In this document: positions 33,577 through 41,041 of the stretch, piece by piece
Numbering within the stretch: the stretch's first letter is position 1
Layout of the letters: every line of letters starts with the position of its first letter
Assembly: GCF_014646255.1 (NCBI RefSeq)
Contig: NZ_BMNC01000012.1
Location: 62,001-126,000, forward strand
Direction: 5' to 3'
DNA: 64,000 nt
Origin: Lentzea pudingi
GTDB lineage: Bacteria > Actinomycetota > Actinomycetes > Mycobacteriales > Pseudonocardiaceae
The notes under the pieces: model-generated
The model's database searches: none
Told to the model about the DNA's origin: nothing
The model's input: only the letters and a program-made list of their open reading frames with translations
Translations under genes and position numbers: made by a program

Positions 33577-35607
33577 ATGCCGTTCCACTACGACAAGGAC
33601 TCCGACGGCATCGTCACCCTGACGATGGACATGTCCGGCTCCGCGAACGTGATGAACGACGAGTACCGCGAGCTGATGGGCGACGCGGTCTCCAAGCTCG
33701 AAGCCGACGAGATCACCGGCGTGATCATCACGTCCGCCAAGAAGACGTTCTTCGCCGGTGGCGACCTGAACGTGCTGATCGCGATCACGCCGGAGAACGC
33801 CTCGCAGGCACTGGAGGGCGTCGAGGAGCTCAAGTCGCAGCTGCGCCGGCTGGAGAAGCTCGGCAAGCCCGTCGTGGCCGCGATCAACGGGACCGCTCTG
33901 GGTGGCGGGTTCGAGATCGCGCTCGCCTCACACCGCCGGATCGTGTTGAACGACAACAAGATCCGCGTCGGTCTGCCCGAGGCGACGCTGGGACTGCTGC
34001 CCGGTGGCGGTGGCGTCACGCGCATGGTGCGGCTGCTCGGCGTGCAGAAGGCGTTGCCGTTGCTCATGGAGGGCAAGCAGCTGCGACCGGAACGCGCGCT
34101 GCAGGCCGGAATCGTGCACCAGGTCGTGGAGACGCGCGAGGAGCTGATCTCCGAGGCCCGAGCGTGGATCAAGGCGAACCCGGCGCCGGCGCAGCCGTGG
34201 GACGTGCAGGGCGCCGGTGTGCCGGACCTGAAGTTCGGTGACCCCAACAGTTATGGGCTCCTGGCTGCTGCTCCTGCCGTGCTGAGCAAAAAGTCGCACG
34301 GCGTCTACCCGGCGCCGGAGAAGATCATGGCGACGGCCGTCGAGGGCGCCTACGTCGACTTCGACACCGCGCTGAAGATCGAGGGCCGCTACTTCGTGGA
34401 ACTGGCCTCCGGTCAGGTCTCCAAGAACATGATCACCGCGTTCTGGTTCAACCTCAACGAGGTCAACGGCCGCGCGTCCGCCACCGGCAAGCGCGTGGCC
34501 AAGCTCGGCGTGCTGGGCGCGGGCATGATGGGCGCCGGGATCGCCGAGGTGTCCGCGAAGGCGGGCATCGAGGTGGTGCTGAAGGACGTCAGCCTCGAAG
34601 GCGCCCAGAAGGGCGCTCAGGGCCTGGAAGGCATCACGCCGACCGACTCCGACGACGACCTCGCGGGCTGCGACCTGATCATCGAGGCCGTCTTCGAGAA
34701 CCGCGAGCTGAAGAACAAGGTCCTGCCCGCAGCTGAGTCGAAAGCTCTACCGGACGCGGTCATCGCGTCCAACACCTCGACGCTGCCGATCACCGGCCTC
34801 GCGTCGGCGGTGACGGCGCCGGAGCGGTTCATCGGCCTGCACTTCTTCTCGCCCGTGCCGAAGATGCGGCTCGTGGAGATCATCCGCGGCGAGAAGACGT
34901 CCGAGGAGACGCTCCAGCGCGCGCTGGACTACGTGCGGCAGATCGGGAAGACGCCGATCGTGGTCAACGACTCGCGCGGCTTCTACACCTCGCGGACGTT
35001 CGGCACGTACGTGATCGAGGCGATCACGATGCTGGCCGAGGGCGTCGCGCCGGCGTTGATCGAGAACGTCGCCAAGAAGTCCGGCATGGCCGTCGGCCCG
35101 CTGGCGGTGTCGGACGAGGTGACGCTGTCGCTGCAGCTGAAGATCCACGACCAGACGCTCGCCGACGACCCGTCGCTCGTCTCGGAGAGCCCGGCCTACG
35201 ACCTCATCCGCGAGCTGGTGTCGTTGGGGCGCACCGGGAAGTCGACCGGCGCGGGCTTCTACGAGTACCCCTCCGACGGCTCGAAGAAGTTCCTGTGGCC
35301 CGAGCTCACGACCCGGTACGCGAAGGCCGACGCGGGCGTGTCCGAGCAGGACGTGCGGGACCGGTTGCTGTTCGTGCAGTCACTGGAAACCGTGCGGTGC
35401 CTGGACGAGGGCGTGCTGACGTCCGTGGCGGACGCGAACATCGGCTCGATCTTCGGGTTCGGCTTCGCGCCGTGGAGCGGCGGCACGCTGCAGTTCGTCA
35501 ACTCCTACGGCGTGCAGGCGTTCGTGGAGCGCGCGGACTACCTCGCCGACACGTACGGCGAACGGTTCCGTCCCCCGGCCTCGCTGCGGGAGCGCGACAA
35601 GTTCTAG
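33577..35607 (+). CDS. fadB: FadB/FadJ-type enoyl-CoA hydratase/3-hydroxyacyl-CoA dehydrogenase
   Basis: A 676-aa multifunctional enzyme. The N-terminal crotonase domain (about 1-200) has NGTALGGGFEIALASHRRI and GLPEATLGLLPGGGG, which contain the oxyanion Gly and the catalytic Glu. The dehydrogenase NAD domain (about 305-480) has LGVLGAGMMGAGIA, then SNTSTLPIT, IGLHFFSPVPKM (catalytic His) and NDSRGFYTSR. The C-terminal domain ends in GFGFAPWSGG. Between LKDVSLEGAQKG and ITPTDSDDDL roughly 25 residues of the usual helix are missing, which makes the protein shorter than the family norm of about 700-730. The stop overlaps the stop of the convergent araC-type gene (CTAG). Confidence 0.95.
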   Translation: MPFHYDKDSDGIVTLTMDMSGSANVMNDEYRELMGDAVSKLEADEITGVIITSAKKTFFAGGDLNVLIAITPENASQALEGVEELKSQLRRLEKLGKPVVAAINGTALGGGFEIALASHRRIVLNDNKIRVGLPEATLGLLPGGGGVTRMVRLLGVQKALPLLMEGKQLRPERALQAGIVHQVVETREELISEARAWIKANPAPAQPWDVQGAGVPDLKFGDPNSYGLLAAAPAVLSKKSHGVYPAPEKIMATAVEGAYVDFDTALKIEGRYFVELASGQVSKNMITAFWFNLNEVNGRASATGKRVAKLGVLGAGMMGAGIAEVSAKAGIEVVLKDVSLEGAQKGAQGLEGITPTDSDDDLAGCDLIIEAVFENRELKNKVLPAAESKALPDAVIASNTSTLPITGLASAVTAPERFIGLHFFSPVPKMRLVEIIRGEKTSEETLQRALDYVRQIGKTPIVVNDSRGFYTSRTFGTYVIEAITMLAEGVAPALIENVAKKSGMAVGPLAVSDEVTLSLQLKIHDQTLADDPSLVSESPAYDLIRELVSLGRTGKSTGAGFYEYPSDGSKKFLWPELTTRYAKADAGVSEQDVRDRLLFVQSLETVRCLDEGVLTSVADANIGSIFGFGFAPWSGGTLQFVNSYGVQAFVERADYLADTYGERFRPPASLRERDKF

Positions 35608-36554
35608 GCGCGGTAGGAGCCGGGTGAGGACCCGGTCCACCGCTTGAAGGCCCGGTGGAAGGCGCTCGCCTCGGAGAACCCGAGGCGCAGCGCCAACTCC
35701 TCCACCGACTCGCCGCCCCGCACGAGCGAGGCCACCGCCTGGTCGCGCAGCAACTGCTCCCGCACCTCGCGGAACGACGTCCCCTCCCCCGCGAGCCTCC
35801 TGCGCAACGTCGGCGCCGACACCCCGAGCCGCGCCGCCACGGCCTCCAGCCCGGTGACCCCGCGCCCGAGCAGCCGCCGCACGTGCCCTGCCGTGTCCGC
35901 GCCGTGGTCCCGCCGCGACAACAGGTCAGCAGGCGAGTGCCGCAGGAACCGCCGCAGCGCCGCCTCGTCCTGCACGACCGGCATGCGCAGGAACCTCGGG
36001 TCGAACGTGATCGCCGTGACGGGCACGCCGAACCGCAGCGGGCAGCCGAAGATCAGGTGGTACTCGGCGGCGTGCGCGGGCTCCGGATAACCGAACTCGG
36101 CGCTCTGCAAGGGGATGCGGCGGCCGATGAGCCACGACGAGAAGCGGTGCCACAGCACGAGCAGCGACTCGGTGAGGAAGTGGTCGGGGTCGCCGGGGAT
36201 GTACAGCGTGAAGCGTCCGCCGTCGAGAGAGAGCTCCAGCGGTTCGTCGAAGAGCGCGTAGAAGGCGAGCCCTCTCTTGAGCGCCGCTTCGAGATCCGGG
36301 CAGTGCACGGCGAGAAGGCACATCATCGCGAACGTGCCGCGCTTGGACGGCCGCGGCCCGAAGCCCATGAACTCGTCGTCGAGGACTTCCCAGAGCGTCT
36401 GGATGAACTTCGTGTACTGAGCGGGCGTGACGCGCGCACGGTCGTCCGCGAGAAGACTCGGGGGAATGCCAGCACCGAGCAGGACGGCAGACGGCTCCGG
36501 GCACGCGCGCAACGCCGCACGCACGTAATGGATCGCCACGGTCCTGGTGTGCAC
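35604..36554 (-). CDS. AraC-family transcriptional regulator (OruR/ArgR-type N-terminus)
   Basis: 316 aa from GTG 36554. The N-terminal arabinose-binding-like domain (PF12625 type; AALRACPEPSAVLLGAGIPP, FGYPEPAHAAEYHLIFGCPL) is followed by an AraC double helix-turn-helix: LEAVAARLGVSAPTLRRRLA and ELALRLGFSEASAFHRAFKRW, ending TGSSPGSYRA. Regulators of this type control fatty-acid, steroid or amino-acid catabolism; convergence on the thiolase/fadB operon fits. Upstream lie a 17-bp leader hairpin and a promoter with a DasR-type box, so its expression may respond to aminosugars. Confidence 0.9.
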   Translation of the reverse strand: MHTRTVAIHYVRAALRACPEPSAVLLGAGIPPSLLADDRARVTPAQYTKFIQTLWEVLDDEFMGFGPRPSKRGTFAMMCLLAVHCPDLEAALKRGLAFYALFDEPLELSLDGGRFTLYIPGDPDHFLTESLLVLWHRFSSWLIGRRIPLQSAEFGYPEPAHAAEYHLIFGCPLRFGVPVTAITFDPRFLRMPVVQDEAALRRFLRHSPADLLSRRDHGADTAGHVRRLLGRGVTGLEAVAARLGVSAPTLRRRLAGEGTSFREVREQLLRDQAVASLVRGGESVEELALRLGFSEASAFHRAFKRWTGSSPGSYRA

Positions 36555-36574
36555 GACCCACAGTAAACGCCACC

Positions 36575-36618
36575 GGCGGTGACGCGGCTCCGGGGAGAGT
36601 TGGAGCCGCGTCACCGCC
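36575..36618 (-). promoter_or_regulatory. 17-bp leader hairpin before the araC-type gene
   Basis: A perfect inverted repeat: 36575-36591 pairs with 36602-36618 around a 10-nt loop, ending 20 nt before the GTG start and lying between the putative promoter and the gene. It has no following T-tract. It could affect translation, attenuate transcription, or be a binding site. Confidence 0.55.
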
Positions 36619-36708
36619 GCAGTGGGCCCACCCAGTGAGCCGTACTCCTCGCCAACGGGGCTTCCGCACGCCCGCCGGCAAGGGACGATGTCGCGTTCGT
36701 TGACGTTG

Positions 36709-36738
36709 ACGCTATGTGGTCTAGACCAGGAAAGTCAA
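36709..36738 (-). promoter_or_regulatory. putative promoter with a perfect DasR-type box in the spacer
   Basis: On the minus strand: -35 TTGACT (36738-36733), 18-nt spacer, -10 TAGCGT (36714-36709). The spacer contains the perfect 12-bp palindrome TGGTCTAGACCA (36717-36728), the core of the dre site of the GlcNAc-6-P/GlcN-6-P-responsive GntR regulator DasR. The placement fits repression of the leftward araC-type gene. The palindrome is certain; the DasR assignment is by similarity to the known consensus. Confidence 0.65.
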
Positions 36739-36769
36739 TGGCGAAAGAGAACTGCCGGCCCCAGAAGTT

Positions 36770-37294
36770 TCAGGCTTGTTCCAACGGCGCTACGGCGAAG
36801 CCCGCACTGAACCTCTGGCACCAGATCACGACACTCCGAATGGCGGACACATCAACGCCGGCGGGAATTTCGTACACCTGATCGCCACGGTTTCCCTTCA
36901 GCTTGCCAAGACTGGTGAATCCCTCACCAAACGTTTTCTCGGACGAGCCAGACGCATGCGGAGACAGGTAAACGTACAGGTCAGGGCCATCACTGGTGTC
37001 CAGCCCGGCGAACTGGACCGAATGCGCCCCACCTGGCAGCCGGATAAGGCTTGCCTTACCAGTAGTCGCGTGCTCAAGAGAGCGCCACTGCCCCATCGCG
37101 ACCTCCCGAGCCGTTTCGACGGGCGCCTCGACGGAGGTCGATGCAGGCGCAGTCACCGACACCGTGGGTACCAGCAACGCCTCGTTCGTTTCGCGAACCG
37201 TGAGCAGCCTCCACGGCTGGAACAGGTACAACCCGACCCCGAGCGCGACGACCAGGAAAACTGAGACGGGAATCAGGAATCGACGAAGGCGCAT
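36770..37294 (-). CDS. membrane-anchored DM13-domain protein
   Basis: 174 aa. N-terminal signal-anchor RFLIPVSVFLVVALGVGLYLF, a 40-residue linker, then a DM13 domain (about 75-172): FAGLDTSDGPDLYVYLSPHA, LGKLKGNRGDQVYEIPAGVD and SVVIWCQRFSAGFAVAPL. The Cys in VIWC is the residue proposed to be redox-active in DM13 proteins. No enzymatic domain is attached. Divergent from the next small membrane gene. The role is probably extracytoplasmic electron transfer or structure; not proven for the family. Confidence 0.85.
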   Translation of the reverse strand: MRLRRFLIPVSVFLVVALGVGLYLFQPWRLLTVRETNEALLVPTVSVTAPASTSVEAPVETAREVAMGQWRSLEHATTGKASLIRLPGGAHSVQFAGLDTSDGPDLYVYLSPHASGSSEKTFGEGFTSLGKLKGNRGDQVYEIPAGVDVSAIRSVVIWCQRFSAGFAVAPLEQA

Positions 37295-37356
37295 ACCGAA
37301 AATACTGGCCCAAACCGGCCCGAAAAGAGCTTACGGAGTTGTTAGGGTGCTCAGCC

Positions 37357-37707
37357 GTGGCGACACAGGCGAGGATCGGCCAGGCCGTGCTCGGCGTCCT
37401 GATGGTCGGCTGCGCGCTGACGGGCCTGTTCCCCAGACCGGTGCCACTCCTGTTCGCCATCGCAGCAGTAGGCACGGCCAACGCGGCGTTCCCCGCCATG
37501 CGCACGTTCGGCTCAGCACTCCTGGGCGGCGTGGCGGCAGCCTCGATCGCCCTCTCCTCAGTCCCGTTCGTCACGTGTTCCACGGAACGCTTCACCGAGG
37601 TGTTCACCTGCTCGGGTGACGCTCCGACGTGGCATCTGACGGGAACAGTGCTGGTGGCAGGCCTTTCTGGGGCCAGTTTGGTACTCGCCCGCATCACAGT
37701 TCAGTGA
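37357..37707 (+). CDS. small membrane protein, unknown
   Basis: 116 aa from GTG 37357. Three to four hydrophobic helices (AVLGVLMVGCALTGLFP, LLFAIAAVGTANAAF, ALLGGVAAASIALSS, GTVLVAGLSGASLVLARI). Two Cys (VTCSTERF, FTCSGD) flank a predicted external loop. No family recognised. Confidence 0.65.
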   Translation: MATQARIGQAVLGVLMVGCALTGLFPRPVPLLFAIAAVGTANAAFPAMRTFGSALLGGVAAASIALSSVPFVTCSTERFTEVFTCSGDAPTWHLTGTVLVAGLSGASLVLARITVQ

Positions 37708-37845
37708 CTGCGATCACTCAACCGGGGCCATCAAGGAGCCGATAAGGCATCCAGGTGAGCGTTCTCCTGCGACCGGCCCAGCCGATACGCTGCCGAAGAG
37801 CGTGATCGCCCGACTTCACACCGTGAGCATCAGAGGAGGACAGCC

Positions 37846-38238
37846 GTGCGCGCACTGTGGGCCGCAGGCGGTTCCGCCGTGCTCGGGTCAGCGTTGCTCG
37901 GCGTGCTGGTGGGCATGGCGATCCACGGAGCGGCGGGCGAAGACCCGTCGAGCAGAACACCCGCATCCTCGTGGACCACCTCCACCCAAAGCACCCCGCC
38001 GAGCTCAACGGAGAGCTCGACCACGAACAGCAGCAGCGCACCATCGAGCCCCACCAGCTCGCCCCCGAACACGCAACAGCCACAAAAGACCACCACCCCA
38101 CCCCCAGCGGCACCAAACCCGGCGCAACCCCCACCCCCGCCGACAGAAACGACGACACCACCGCCGTCCTCGTCAGGCTGGCCATGCAGCCCGCTGAACC
38201 CACTACCCCCGCCAACCTGCAAGAGCATGGGCAACTAG
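37846..38238 (+). CDS. Ser/Thr/Pro-rich anchored surface protein
   Basis: 130 aa from GTG 37846. One N-terminal hydrophobic helix (AVLGSALLGVLVGMAIHGAA), then about 75 residues composed almost only of Ser, Thr and Pro, with a short C-terminus containing two Cys (WPCSPLN, PPTCKS). Probably a signal-anchored, glycosylatable cell-surface stalk. Low complexity prevents a family assignment; a non-coding frame is possible, but the clear start, hydrophobic helix and stop argue for a gene. Confidence 0.55.
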   Translation: MRALWAAGGSAVLGSALLGVLVGMAIHGAAGEDPSSRTPASSWTTSTQSTPPSSTESSTTNSSSAPSSPTSSPPNTQQPQKTTTPPPAAPNPAQPPPPPTETTTPPPSSSGWPCSPLNPLPPPTCKSMGN

Positions 38239-38370
38239 CGCCGCAGGCAGGCTCGCGCAGGGGTCCCCCGCGCTTTTGGCTCCCCCGCGACCCAACCTAG
38301 CGACGAGGTCTGACAGCGCTCGTGGAAGACAGCGGGCATGACCGCAGGAACCGTCCGACCGACCACACGC

Positions 38371-38464
38371 GATGCCGCAGGCGAGCCGTCCTTCGGCATT
38401 GCGACGCCGCAGGCGAGCCGTCCTTCGGTATTGCGACGCCGCAGGCGAGCCGTCTTTAGCAAGC
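38371..38464. repeat. three direct repeats of 32 bp
   Basis: Units at 38371-38402, 38403-38434 and 38435-38464 (last one degenerate). Each starts GA(T/C)GCCGCAGGCGAGCCGT and continues CCTTCGG(C/T)ATTGC. They abut with no spacer, so this is a tandem repeat and not a CRISPR array. 32 is not a multiple of 3. Confidence 0.8.
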
Positions 38465-38470
38465 GCACTG

Positions 38471-38614
38471 GGCGGTGGGGTCCCATCACGAGTCGCGCCA
38501 TAGCACTTGCTGCATGCAGGTAGGGGTGTCAACTCGACACGCTTTTCGTCGAGTTGACACCCCTACCTGCATGTGGCCCGCTCTTGGTGCGGCTCGTGAT
38601 GGGACCCCACCGCC
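38471..38614. repeat. 144-nt nested palindrome
   Basis: Outer arms 38471-38492 and 38593-38614 are a perfect 22-bp inverted repeat (begins GGCGGTGGGGTCCCATCACG). Inner arms 38513-38538 and 38548-38573 are a perfect 26-bp inverted repeat (contains GTAGGGGTGTCAACTCGAC) around a 9-nt loop ACGCTTTTC. The 19-20 nt between outer and inner arms are only partly complementary. No target-site duplication is evident and no protein is encoded. It could be a MITE-like element, a recombination or origin-like site, or a multi-operator. Confidence 0.85.
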
Positions 38615-38698
38615 GACGCCACCACACCAAGCAACCGGCAGCCGCCCAACGCAACAGGCGTGCCATCTACCCACGGACGGCGTGGACCCCCTGATCAG

Positions 38699-38735
38699 AT
38701 TGCCGGGGGTCTGGGGGCAGCGCCCCCAGGGGAAG
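38699..38735. repeat. dispersed GC-rich hairpin repeat, copy 3 (partial)
   Basis: CCGGGGGTCTGGGGGC-AGC-GCCCCCAG forms the same stem as the element at 10157-10175 with a different loop. Confidence 0.5.
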
Positions 38736-38842
38736 CACGCAACGCAAGCTCGCCGCCCCCAAAGTGACCACCCGCAAGACCGCGCACCGCAAGGCAACCA
38801 CCCACCAGGCCGCCCCCGCAGCAACCCGCCACCTCAGCGACC

Positions 38843-39874
38843 TCAAGCAGACTCGCGCCGAACCAACACAGTAGGCAACATCTGCTGCTTCCTCTTCACA
38901 GTCTCATCCCGAAGCAGCTTCACAAGATGCTCCACCATCACCTTGACCTGCTCATCAGAATCCTGCCGAACCGAAGTCAACGGCGGCGAAGTGTGCTCAG
39001 CAATAGCCACATGATCATCAAACCCGACCACCGCGACATCCTCGGGAACCCGCCGCCCAGCCTCCTGCAACGTCTCCAACGCCCCAGCAGCCATCAAATC
39101 CGAAGCAACAAACACAGCATCAAGCGCAGGAACCCGAGCCAACAACGCGGACATCGCCTTCCGCCCACCCTCCCGGGTGAACCCACCGTCCTCGGTCAAC
39201 CGAGCAGCCCCCTTGTCGTCCAACGACAAGGCAGACCGGAACCCGTTCAACCGATCAATAGCGGACAGCTCGTCCAACGGCCCGGAAACATGGACGATCT
39301 TCCGGCGCCCAAGCGACTTCAGGTGCTCGGTGGCCAAGACCGCACCACCCTCGTTGTCGTTGTCCACGAGGTGCATCCCCCGCAACGACCCCCACGGCTT
39401 GCCGGCGTACACCACCGGCAGCGGCAGCTTCTTCACCACGGAGACCAGCTCGTCGTTGCGGTGCGGCGCGAACACCAGAGCACCGTCGACGTGACCGCCG
39501 GCCAGGAACCGGTGCGCACGGGCCTGGTCGTCCGGCGAGTGCACCAGCATCAGCACCATCTGCACGTCCACGTCAGCGAGGGCGCGGGCCCCGGCACGGA
39601 TCAGGCGCGCGAAGTGCGGGTCGTCGAAGATCTTGGGCTCCGGCTCGGAGAACAGCACGGCCACGGCGCCTGTGCGGCGGGTGACCAACGCCCGCGCGGC
39701 GCGGTTGGGCTGGTAGCCCAGGGCCGAGACCGCGGCGTTGACCGCTTCCAGCGCTTCGGGGCTGACGCGGGGTGACGCGTTCAGCACCCGTGACGCTGTG
39801 GCGCGGGAAACCCCTGCCCTCGCGGCAACGTCTTCCAACGTCGGACGCGCGTGGTTGGACACGAGCACCACCAC
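38843..39874 (-). CDS. LacI-family transcriptional regulator
   Basis: 343 aa. The N-terminal helix-turn-helix TLEDVAARAGVSRATASRVL and hinge GYQPNRAARALV are classical LacI. A periplasmic-binding-like ligand domain follows (about 70-340), with FDDHVAIAEHTSPPLTSVRQ at the C-terminal end. Several GTG codons compete for the start; 39874 is used. A perfect 15-bp palindrome lies 23 nt upstream, suggesting autoregulation. It is about 3 kb from the beta-glucoside operon, but that operon has a different operator (TGAGAGCGCTCTCA), so this is not obviously its regulator. Confidence 0.9.
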   Translation of the reverse strand: MVVLVSNHARPTLEDVAARAGVSRATASRVLNASPRVSPEALEAVNAAVSALGYQPNRAARALVTRRTGAVAVLFSEPEPKIFDDPHFARLIRAGARALADVDVQMVLMLVHSPDDQARAHRFLAGGHVDGALVFAPHRNDELVSVVKKLPLPVVYAGKPWGSLRGMHLVDNDNEGGAVLATEHLKSLGRRKIVHVSGPLDELSAIDRLNGFRSALSLDDKGAARLTEDGGFTREGGRKAMSALLARVPALDAVFVASDLMAAGALETLQEAGRRVPEDVAVVGFDDHVAIAEHTSPPLTSVRQDSDEQVKVMVEHLVKLLRDETVKRKQQMLPTVLVRRESA

Positions 39875-39897
39875 TCCTCGATGAAAACCTTTGATCC

Positions 39898-39912
39898 GCT
39901 AAGCAGCTTAGC
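39898..39912. promoter_or_regulatory. perfect 15-bp palindrome, probable LacI-type operator
   Basis: GCTAAGC-A-GCTTAGC, 23 nt before the LacI-type start codon. Likely autoregulatory operator. Confidence 0.6.
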
Positions 39913-39946
39913 CCCAAAGGATCTCCGAGGTGGGTTTCCGCGCTGT

Positions 39947-40969
39947 TCATCGTGTTTTTTCGACAACGTCGTCCATGGCCGGGGTCGTCGCCGCACGCCC
40001 GCGCGGCTTGATCGAAACACGGAGCAGACCGTCCTCCCGGCGTGTCGTGGTGGCGAGGCCGGCGCGGGCGGCCGTGCGCACCAGGGCGGTCTCCGAGGGC
40101 AGGCACCACGCGACGAGTTCCGTGAACCCGGCGGCGCGGGCGTCCGCCGCGAGGGCGCCGAGCAGGGCCGCGCCGACGCCTCGGCGCTGCCACGCGTCCT
40201 CGACCAACAGGGAGACCTCGGCGCAGTCCGGTGTGCCGGTGTGGATGAGCTGGCCGAGGGCCACGACCTGGTCGCCGCACTGGCCGAGGACCGTGGTGCC
40301 GCGCGGCGGCTCGAGCAGGCGGTGCAACCAGCGGCGGGGCACGGTGCGCATGCCGGAGTGGTAGCGGTTGAACATCGTCCTCATCGAACAGCGGGAGTGC
40401 AGGCCCGCGACGGCGTCCTCGTCCACCGCGGAACCGGGGCGCAGCACCAGGGCCACGCCGTCGTCGCTGAGCATCGCCCGCATCGACGGTGCCGGGGCCT
40501 CGACCAGGTCGAGCAACGCCTGCGCGCGCGTGAGTTCGACCTGGGTGAAGGGGGCCCAGCCGCGCCGGACGACCCACTCTCCCACCTGGACCTGGCCGTC
40601 CGCGGCCTCGCCGGGCGTCACCGAGTCCGCGGCCAGCACCTGGCGGAGCGCGTCGGCGGTCTGCTCCGGATCGGCGAGCGCCATGCGGGCGGCGCGCAGC
40701 ACGGCCGTCGGCGCGTCGACGAGGTCCCTCATGTCGGCGAGGGTGATCCTGACGCGTTTACCGCCCTCGCAGCGCACGGCGTCGACGAGGTCCGCGGGCA
40801 GCACGCCCTCACCCGCCCGCACGACGATCTCGTCCAGCACCCCGCCGGGCACGGGCATCACGTGCAGCGCGAGGACGTTGCAGTCGGCGGCGGCCAGCCG
40901 GACGGTGACGCGGGCGAGCGCGCCGGGGCTGTCGCTGAGTTCGAAGCGCAAGCGCCAGGTCGTCGTCAT
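39947..40969 (-). CDS. ACT-domain plus GNAT acetyltransferase
   Basis: 340 aa. The N-terminal ACT-like domain (about 1-75: RLRFELSDSPGALARVTVRL) is followed by a linker and a C-terminal GNAT domain (about 175-315) with VSLLVEDAWQRRGVGAALLG as acetyl-CoA loop. ACT domains usually bind amino acids, so allosteric control of acetylation by an amino acid is plausible. Substrate unknown. ATG 40969. Its first bases are 72 nt from the divergent secreted-esterase gene. Confidence 0.82.
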   Translation of the reverse strand: MTTTWRLRFELSDSPGALARVTVRLAAADCNVLALHVMPVPGGVLDEIVVRAGEGVLPADLVDAVRCEGGKRVRITLADMRDLVDAPTAVLRAARMALADPEQTADALRQVLAADSVTPGEAADGQVQVGEWVVRRGWAPFTQVELTRAQALLDLVEAPAPSMRAMLSDDGVALVLRPGSAVDEDAVAGLHSRCSMRTMFNRYHSGMRTVPRRWLHRLLEPPRGTTVLGQCGDQVVALGQLIHTGTPDCAEVSLLVEDAWQRRGVGAALLGALAADARAAGFTELVAWCLPSETALVRTAARAGLATTTRREDGLLRVSIKPRGRAATTPAMDDVVEKTR

Positions 40970-41041
40970 GTCGTCAAGAGTTCATGGAAGTTGTTGCCGC
41001 GAGACGAACCACGGGTAAAACGCTCGTCATAGGGTCGCCCG

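Larger units (their letters stand above)
38239..38842. other. gene-free stretch with repeats and a large palindrome
   Basis: About 600 nt between the Ser/Thr/Pro-rich protein and the LacI-type gene. It holds three tandem 32-bp repeats, a 144-nt nested palindrome and a copy of the GC-rich hairpin repeat, listed separately. Frames through it have no SD or family match. Confidence 0.6.

Noticed and set aside
38371..38464. CRISPR-like array
   Set aside because: The three 32-bp units are contiguous with no spacers.
39898..39912. operator of the beta-glucoside operon
   Set aside because: Sequence GCTAAGCAGCTTAGC is different from GAGAGCGCTCTC and lies at the LacI gene.
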